The notes beneath the pieces are model-generated. The model did not search any database and was not told where the DNA came from. It worked only from the letters and a program-made list of their open reading frames with translations. From NCBI GenBank assembly GCA_025345505.1, contig JANVCC010000106.1, positions 12,159,902 through 12,223,901 on the forward strand: a stretch of 64,000 bases of DNA, written 5' to 3'. This document shows positions 58,001 to 64,000 of this stretch, piece by piece. Position numbers and translations under genes: made by a program. The DNA is from Todiramphus chloris collaris (Eukaryota; Chordata; Aves; Coraciiformes; Alcedinidae). Numbering within the stretch: the stretch's first letter is position 1; each line of letters opens with the position of its first letter.

Positions 58001-59240
58001 TGTGGCTTTATCCACCTGCTTCATCACACATCCCAATACAATCCTTCGACCAATAATCAACAACAATGCAAGTCCAAACCACCTAAATCCTTCCTTTAAC
58101 AGACCCGTTAACCATGGTGACAGCCTGCCAAAAAGTCTCCCTAAGCACGTATCGAAGGGATTTGATCCCACGGTAACCTCTTGGGTATGCTCCTTAAGCT
58201 ACTTAAGCTGTTGATGTATAGATTCTCCATGGATAGACAGATTAAAGCAACACATCCCTTCGAACTCTTCACATCCATGACCCTGAGCTAACAGTAGAAA
58301 ATCAATGGCAGCACGATTCTGTAAAACAGCGTGACACAAACTGTCCATATCTTCTGACAGTTGCTCTATAACTTGAGTGGTAACATTAGATTGCCTGACA
58401 GTCCAACATGCGAGCTTACCTAGTGTGGCTAAAGCATAAGCAGTTCCCACCCCTGGGACAATAGATGCTAATGTGCGTAAAGCCGGACTCCATAATTCAA
58501 CCTTATCATTACAATCAGCAGGTAACTGGGAAAGATCCCGCTTGCTCCGTGATTGACTAATGCTAACTAGTATGGCTTTATCTAAGGCTAAAAAGGTTAA
58601 AGAGCCCAAATAACAGGGACCACCATGAGCAAACTGCGGGACCCCGTGCCAGGCATGGTCTCCACATATGAGAAATATGCCATCTGGTAATGCAAGAGCA
58701 CTCTTGTTGGCCCAAATTCTTATATCATTTCTTCCCCAACCGTAACTTGTAGTACCCTTAAAGTTGTCAAAGACCGACTCATTCGCAGGACCAACAGGAC
58801 CACCACAATACATGCAATTATAGATGGCATTATGTGGTGTGAGCCAGGTAATATTCTGTGACCTCTGATACACATAAGAGCCAAGCTTCACACAAGTAAC
58901 ATTGCCTTCATTCCCTGTAATATTTGCAATAGCTTCCGACCCTGCCAGGTCGAGTTCCTGGGGATCCCATGGGAGCGTAGTATTCAAGCCTGCCAGTAAC
59001 TTTCCGAAGCACTCCGCGATCGACGTGCTGTTGGTACAATTTCCCATAGAAAATTTAGCTAGGGCTGATGACAGTAAAGTCATGTTAGTCTGAGGGACCC
59101 CTAACAGACAGGTGCGAAAAGGATCGGATGCTGATGCAAGGGAGAGGCAAAATGCCGTACGGTTAGTCTTGTTGGCCTAGGTTACCCACAAGTTTATTCT
59201 TGGGTCAATTTTGTGTAATCCAGTTCCTAGTGAGACTGGT
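58001..59240 (-). pseudogene. env: env, alpharetrovirus-type, two in-frame stops
   Basis: Env would bind a receptor and fuse membranes. The frame is open from 59176 to 58202 (about 325 codons), with a stop on each side (CTA at 59177-59179 and 58199-58201). Numbering from the Met at 59083: a CMYC disulfide-exchange motif at 90-93, a furin-type RSKR at 179-182, and a cysteine-bounded internal fusion loop from Cys191 to Cys226. LQNRAAIDFLLL begins at 254 and a C-X6-CC motif spans 271-279. Eight or so N-glycosylation sequons are present. Beyond the second stop the same frame resumes (58171) with a membrane anchor rich in Leu/Ile. The internal fusion loop and C-X6-CC are alpharetroviral traits. 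No upstream signal peptide was found, so the surface N-terminus is degraded or missing. Confidence 0.88.
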
Positions 59241-59650
59241 AGGAACAGAATTAACATTACCAGGGTTACAATAATTGATAACTAACTTAACAACTAATAA
59301 CTGATAAATGAAAACTATTAGCGAATAAATGACAACTAAGAAGCGGATAATAAGCGATAACAAACAACTAGCTAATGATAATGAATAACGGGGCACCACG
59401 ACCCCAACAGTTAGGTTTGTTGCACCCACAGCGATTGCTTACACTGCCCACAATCTAGGAGTACCCAGGCCGCACAGTTTCTTTCAAGGTACCCCTTGCA
59501 GGTATGTGTAGACAAGTCCGCAAATTCGATGGTGGGCAACAAGGCTGATACGTGGAAAAGCTGGTCAGCGCTGGAACAGTGCTCAACCTTCCAGTCCAAG
59601 GTCGGGCTTAGCACTCCCACCAGGTTGCTCAAGCGTGGTCGAAGTTGCCA
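59241..59650 (-). other. Degenerate env surface-subunit region
   Basis: Between the readable env frame and the integrase end, only short frames (59205-59429, 59411-59632) occur. One is rich in hydrophobic residues and could be decayed surface-subunit or leader sequence, but no motif confirms it. Confidence 0.4.
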
Positions 59651-60099
59651 GGAGGAGTCGCCACGTCAGTGTCCTCTGGTCGAGACCCTAAAATTGAGCT
59701 GGTATCACACTCATTCGTTGTTGCAGCCTTGGTCCATCTCGCAGGAACCCAAATAGGACCTGTAGGCGCAGAAACACAAAGATACCCACGCCCCCAATAT
59801 AACACTTTCGCTGGACCCTCCCACAGTCCAGATTTTGGATTCCGATACCAAGGTGTGATTCTGTTGTAACGGCGGGGACACCCATTCCAGGGCCCACACC
59901 TCCCCTGTTTTCTTTAAGGACTGGGTTAATGCCCCTATAAGATGTTGATCCCCAAACAATATGGTAAGGTCAATGGGGAGGTCTGGGTCGCGCCTCCGAC
60001 CTCTCCATGGACCACACAGTTGACAATACCGTCCAAAGTATCCCTTTGATGGGGCGTTACCCAAACCGGCCGCATTGGGTCCGCACCCTTCAGAAGGGG
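59651..60099 (-). pseudogene. pol: RT tail joined to the integrase C-terminal end
   Basis: Right after the RT frame the sequence continues as RT connection in shifted frames (TPHQRDTLDGIVN and LPYCLGINIL). It then changes to integrase C-terminal sequence near 59715-59860, with GLWEGPAKVLYWGRGYLCV and GPIWVPARWTKA, the SH3-like DNA-binding domain. RNase H and the integrase zinc and catalytic domains are missing. By family comparison the deletion removes roughly 1.5-2 kb. Confidence 0.78.
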
Positions 60100-60837
60100 T
60101 CACAATTGTTCTAATAGTTCATTGGGTATGCCAACTATAGGGCGCCACCATTGCAGATCGCCTAGTAATCTCTGGGCATCATGCACAGTCTCAATCTTAA
60201 TGTCCAGAGTCAGTTTTTGGGGCGTAATTACTTTCTCTGTAAGAGTCCAACCTAAGTATTTCCAAGGGGAGGATCGTTGCACCTTTTCTGGCGTGATTTT
60301 CAAGCCAGCAGCACCGAGCTGTTGTTGTATGGTCGCTATCTGATTCTGGGAAAAGGGGTGTGGCCAAACCCTCCACAGCGGTTGCAAGGCATTGTCCACA
60401 TACAACTGACACAAGGTCGGGGAATTACGCATCCCCTGTGGTAAAACTGTCCATTCGAACTGCTTATCAGGTTTGGCTCGATTTAATGCTGGCAACGTAA
60501 ACGTGAAGCGATGGGTGTCATTGGGGTGTAGGGATATGGTGAAAAAACAGTCCTTGAGGTCAATTATCAATAAGGGCCAGTCTCGGGGGAGCATGGACGG
60601 ATTAGGCAAACCCGGCTGCAGCACCCCCATTGGCTCCATTTGCTTATTCACTGCCCTTAAATCATGTAATAACCGATATTTGCCCAATTTTTTCTTTATG
60701 ACAAAAATGGGAGTATTCCAAGGACTCGTTGATAGTTGTAAATGTCCTTGCTCAACCTGTTCTATCACCAACAGGTGAGCTTGGTGTAGACTTTCCCTCT
60801 TTAGCAGCCATTGATCAATCCACACCAGAGTAGTCAC
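60100..60837 (-). pseudogene. pol: Reverse transcriptase lacking its catalytic YMDD segment
   Basis: A 245-codon frame with SPWNTPIFVIKKK at 38-50, LLHDLRAVNKQM, IIDLKDCFF with a catalytic Asp at 93, and VLPQGMRNSPTLCQLYVD at 131-148, all of alpha/beta RT type. After RVWPH (residue 160) the sequence jumps to PFSQNQIATIQQQL. The strand-turn-strand carrying the Met-Asp-Asp box is absent while the reading frame is kept. It continues through KYLGW to the thumb. An in-frame loss of about 15-20 codons is inferred from family layout. It cannot polymerise. Confidence 0.9.
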
Positions 60838-61080
60838 AGTCCAAGTCAGTGGGTTGGGGAAAGTCCATGCAATGGCCGCTATGCTAAAGGGCGTTCATTT
60901 GTCAACACCACTCCGAGCTGTGCCAGCACGTCTCGTCCTATTAGGCACTGCACGTTGTCGGGCAAAGGAACAAGGGAGACCACACTTAATATTGACCTCC
61001 CTTCAATGGTAATTAACACTTGCAGAGATTTCTTTGCCAGAGTTAATCCACCCACCCCGGTGACTGGAGAGATGGGCTGA
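60838..61080 (-). pseudogene. pro: Protease C-terminal part, separated by a CR1
   Basis: On the minus strand one frame reads [17 protein letters not shown] and NVQCLIGRDVLAQLGVVL. The latter is the GRD strand-helix that closes a retroviral protease. The matching N-terminal half with the DTG active site ends at about 61888, on the other side of the CR1. Confidence 0.85.
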
Positions 61081-61084
61081 GCTC

Positions 61085-61887
61085 AATTGTATGGAGTTTA
61101 ACAAAGCCAAGTGCCGGGTCATGCACTTCGGTCACAACAACCCCCAGCAACTCTCCAGGCTTGGGGAGGAGTGGCTGGAGAGCTGCCTGGCAGAAAAGGA
61201 CCTGGAGGTGTTGGTCAATAGCCGACTGAACATGAGCCAGCAGTGTGCCCAGGTGGCCAAGAAGGCCAATGACATCCTGGCCTGGATCAGAAACGGTGTG
61301 ACCAGTAGGAGTAGGGAGGTGATCGTACCCCTATACTCGGCACTTGTGAGACCACACCTTGAGCACTGTGTCCAGTTTTGGTCACCACAGTACAGGAGGG
61401 ACATTGAGGTGCTGGAGCGAGTGCAGAGGAGGGCAACAAGGCTGGTGAAGGGGCTGGAAAGCATGCCCTATGAGGAGCAGCTGAGGGAACTGCGTTTGTT
61501 TAGTCTGGAGAAGAGGAGGCTGTGAGGAGACCATATTTCCCTCTACAACTACCTAAAAGGAGGTTGTAGAGAGGCTGGTGTTGGTCTCTTCTCTCAAATT
61601 AGTAATGATAGGACGAGGGGGAATGGACTAAAGTTGCGTCAGGGGAAGTTTAGATTAGATATTAGGAGGAAGTTCTTCACTGAGAGGGTGGTTAGGCACT
61701 GGAACAGGCTGCCCAGGGAGGTGGTGGAGTCACCATCCCTGGAGGTGTTTAAAGAACGATTAGATGTGGAGCTTGAGGATATGGTGTAGTGGTTGAGAAA
61801 TGCTAGGACAAAGGTTGGACTTGATGACCCTGGAGGTCCTTTCCAACCATAATGATTCTATGATTCTATGATTCTATGATTCTATGA
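61085..61887 (+). mobile_element. 5'-truncated CR1 inserted in the protease
   Basis: The plus-strand CR1 runs from the ORF2 C-terminal domain through the 3' UTR to about four tandem ATTCTATG-type units at the end (about 61856-61887). The frame 61091-61525 (144 codons) is uninterrupted: [42 protein letters not shown]. The clean frame and intact 3' end make it the youngest-looking CR1 here. No convincing target duplication was found, as is usual for CR1. Confidence 0.95.
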
Positions 61888-63274
61888 CTGTAACCATACT
61901 GGGCAGCATGGGCCAGTTCTCTGGCCAATGTTTAGGGGCAACAATACTCGAGTCCACCCCAGTGTCCAAAAGCCCATCCAGCGTAATTTCTTGTCGCTGA
62001 TAGGTGATAGTCACCTTTTGTTTGGGCTGGGTGGTTAAGTCCATGGTAAGCAAAGTAAGTCCTCTGGTCGAACCAAAGCCTTGCTTACCCCTGTCCCTGT
62101 TCAATAATGGGGGTAGACCACACGTAAGCTGTGGTAATGGCACCAGTTGGGTGATACGCTGTCCCTTCTCAATCCTCAGAGGCGGTGAAATGGTATACAC
62201 CATCACGAATATTTCCCCAGTGTAGTCCACATCTATAACTCTGGGAAGCACAAATAGTCCCGTCATGCTAGCTGACGATCGTCCCAGCACTAGAGCTCCT
62301 ATGGCCCGATCATTAATGACTAATGGACCATGCACTCCCGTTGAAACCCTCTCAGGACATGTTGTTAGCAGGTTGACATCTACTGTGGCTGCCAGGTCCA
62401 GTCCGAGGCTCCCAGCGGTAGCAGGCTGGGGGGGGGGCTGTGCTGAGGCATTGATGGCTGCTACTTGTGTCGTCACACGGCGTCCCGGTGCGCTGGATTT
62501 CCCGTTTTCCGATCGGCTGTCGCCCGTGGCCATTGCTTGTAGGGGTGCGAGAGCAGCTAACACTTGTGTCTGCATGGCTGCTGCCTGTTCTTTGAGCCCT
62601 ACCCCAAGCTCTTTAATGGCCTGCACTAAAAAGGCCTGTGACCCGACAGGAATATTGGACAGCCGCTCTAACGCTTCCTCTATGGTCCAATTTGCTCCCA
62701 AGGTATTTAGAACTGCTTGGGTGGTTGCACTGCAGTTCTGTAGGGCACACTGCTTTAACAATGCCCCTCTCATGTACACATGAACCCCAGCCTGCTTGAT
62801 TGCATTAGCAGCTTTATCTATAAAGGTCCCAAATGGTTCATCCCTGCCCTGCTTTATCCCCATGTAACTAGGAGCCCCTCCAGGGGCCTTGATTTTATTT
62901 AAAGCAGCTCGGACCAATCGCATCACCTCTTTCAACTTGTCAGCACCGAGTATGGCTTGGGCTTCAACCCGGGAATAGACTCCCAGAACCATCAGCTCAT
63001 CGAGAGTCAGCCCATGTAGCGGATCACCGGGCTGTCTCTGCACAACTACAGACTCTTGGCAATACGCTTGCCAGTGGGCATTATAAAGTAGCTGCTGGTG
63101 CTGGCTAAGGATGAGCTTCATGATCGCGCGACAATCTGAGGGCAACAGAATCTGCATCCCCCACAGACAGTCAATCATCTGTCTCACGGGCTCACTAGTG
63201 ACGCCGAACTGGATGACAGTGGAGCGGAGTTGAGCCAGCCATTTCCAATTGAGTGCCGATACTGTGGCATTCAT
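61874..63274 (-). CDS. Fused capsid-dUTPase-protease ORF (466 codons)
   Basis: Residues 1-225 are a capsid, with the major homology region at about 141-160 (KQGRDEPFGTF). Residues 226-285 are a short linker of Ala/Gln and Pro. Residues 288-403 are a dUTPase with all five motifs recognisable: GSLGLDLAA, GRSS at 331-334, VIDVDYTGEI at 347-355, GQRITQLVPLP at 371-381 and GKQGFGST. Residues 418-463 are the N-terminal protease with LLDTGVDSS at 436-443. dUTPase hydrolyses dUTP; protease matures Gag. Betaretroviruses place nucleocapsid and a ribosomal frameshift between capsid and dUTPase. Both are absent here, presumably from a deletion that fused the frames. The Met at 63274 is internal to capsid, and protease is cut by the CR1. 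Confidence 0.85.
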   Translation of the reverse strand: MNATVSALNWKWLAQLRSTVIQFGVTSEPVRQMIDCLWGMQILLPSDCRAIMKLILSQHQQLLYNAHWQAYCQESVVVQRQPGDPLHGLTLDELMVLGVYSRVEAQAILGADKLKEVMRLVRAALNKIKAPGGAPSYMGIKQGRDEPFGTFIDKAANAIKQAGVHVYMRGALLKQCALQNCSATTQAVLNTLGANWTIEEALERLSNIPVGSQAFLVQAIKELGVGLKEQAAAMQTQVLAALAPLQAMATGDSRSENGKSSAPGRRVTTQVAAINASAQPPPQPATAGSLGLDLAATVDVNLLTTCPERVSTGVHGPLVINDRAIGALVLGRSSASMTGLFVLPRVIDVDYTGEIFVMVYTISPPLRIEKGQRITQLVPLPQLTCGLPPLLNRDRGKQGFGSTRGLTLLTMDLTTQPKQKVTITYQRQEITLDGLLDTGVDSSIVAPKHWPENWPMLPSMVTVIES

Positions 63275-63905
63275 CCCTCCCTGGCTGCTGGCATAAATAT
63301 TACTGGGAAAACCACCTCTAGGTCAGAATTAGCCACTTCGTTATCCCCGGATCCCATAATCTCCCGAGCTAGAGCAGCCCATGCCTCCCGTCTTTCTTGG
63401 GCAATCACCACCCCTAGATCGCTGTCTGCTCCAGGGATGGCCTCTTCCCCGAGTGGCGGCGGTGGTTCCGGCCGCTGCGACGGCTGTGGATCCGGCCCCT
63501 GTGCCAGTGGGGCCAATGGCTGCAGATCTGGCAGGGGGAGCTCTTGGCTAGGAGGTGGTAGCAGGATAGTGGATACAGCGGGGGAGGTAGGGGACAATCG
63601 CTTACTCCCTCTAGCAACCTATTCTTCCCCATAGCTGCCAACGCTTGGTGGGCAGCTTTCTCTTCCACCTGATGTTGCAAAAGCTCATTATGTACTATCC
63701 TCCACTGCTTCCCTAATTTCCTCGTGGTCTTATCATCATCTAAAATCTCCTCCCAAAGTATATCCCCAAATTTACGCCATTTAAAGCATCCTCGTGTGTA
63801 CCCATAAGCTAAGAGCCCAGGGAGATCTTTTCGCAAGTCTATGCCCTTAACCTGTCGCTTCTGTAAGAAGCAGGCAAATAAATCATATGCTGCTTGCCTC
63901 TCCAT
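63275..63905 (-). pseudogene. gag: gag matrix and proline-rich linker
   Basis: The frame 63905-63414 starts MERQAAYDLFACFLQK and has a matrix-like helical first 100 residues with GCFKWRKFGDILWEE, resembling betaretroviral matrix. At about 63600 the reading shifts to the frame 63597-63271, a proline-rich linker (LPPPSQELPLPD and PQPSQRPEPPPP) that ends at the capsid boundary in VFPVIFMPAAREG. There TGA overlaps the ATG of the capsid ORF, a one-base shift. So gag is broken at two places. The ATG at 63905 has a leader upstream and is the likely original start. Confidence 0.83.
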
Positions 63906-64000
63906 TTTACCTTCAGCGCGCGCTCTTGCAGCCCTACGAGGTCACCGGCAGCACGTTACGGCCACAGACTCTCCTATGAGGTTGCCAGGGGCCCTGCTGT
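63906..64000 (-). other. Leader upstream of gag, cut by the window end
   Basis: GC-rich sequence before the gag start. No primer-binding site was recognised in these 95 bases; it and the 5' LTR should lie just beyond. Confidence 0.6.

Larger units (their letters stand above)
57600..64000 (-). mobile_element. Minus-strand provirus: beta-like gag-pro-pol, alpha-type env, 5' end outside the window
   Basis: From right to left: leader end, gag matrix, proline-rich linker, capsid, dUTPase, protease (split by a CR1), RT, integrase C-terminal end, env, polypurine tract and 3' LTR. The 5' LTR is past base 64000. dUTPase upstream of protease is a betaretroviral arrangement, whereas env has an internal fusion loop as in alpharetroviruses. 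Losses include nucleocapsid, the RT catalytic box, RNase H and most of integrase. It is inserted into the integrase of the older provirus at 57599. Confidence 0.93.

Noticed and set aside
61856-61887. Tandem ATTCTATG units resembling a short repeat array
   Set aside because: They are the normal 3' end of a CR1 LINE, not CRISPR or a functional array.
62265-62783. 172-codon plus-strand frame
   Set aside because: It is antisense to the capsid-dUTPase ORF, which has clear domain motifs.

Overview
The window looks like avian nuclear DNA, and nothing in it supports a host protein-coding gene, tRNA or rRNA. The avian assignment rests on CR1 LINEs, one ending in the ATTCTATG-type 3' repeat typical of bird CR1, and on many bird-type endogenous retrovirus LTRs, all set in AT-rich non-coding DNA. 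By eye roughly 40% of the 64 kb is LTR-retrotransposon sequence and about 7% is CR1, which is a lot for a bird genome.

Layout. 1-15.8 kb: unannotatable AT-rich DNA with a solo LTR (6200-6784, minus, GTAC target duplication) and a truncated LTR (about 7325-7677). 15852-23303: an almost full-length plus-strand provirus bounded by perfect CCATT duplications. It has decayed gag, protease, RT, RNase H, integrase and env, plus a small cysteine-rich membrane ORF between env and the 3' LTR. 23.3-27.2 kb: nothing recognisable. 27.2-32.3 kb: a 5'-truncated minus-strand CR1, a CR1 scrap and a plus-strand CR1 that lacks its 3' end. 32.6-43.4 kb: a cluster of solo LTRs. One has 6-bp duplications and three belong to one family with 5-bp duplications. 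A further LTR has been split by an inversion of about 1 kb, revealed by inverse-complementary target duplications. 43.4-52.2 kb: mostly unannotated, with three LTRs. 52.2-64 kb: a nest of elements.

The nest at the right end. A gammaretrovirus-like provirus (5' LTR 52702-53288, gag remnant, protease/RT/RNase H, start of integrase) is cut at 57599 by a younger minus-strand provirus that runs off the right edge. The younger provirus has a betaretrovirus-like gag-dUTPase-protease-RT and an alpharetrovirus-type env. Its protease is in turn split by a CR1 (about 61085-61887). The rest of the older provirus should lie beyond base 64000.

None of the proviruses could make a complete virus. All show frameshifts, stops or lost catalytic segments. 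The most intact frames are the env of the minus-strand provirus (58202-59176), its fused capsid-dUTPase-protease ORF (61874-63274), and the small ORF at 21949-22206.
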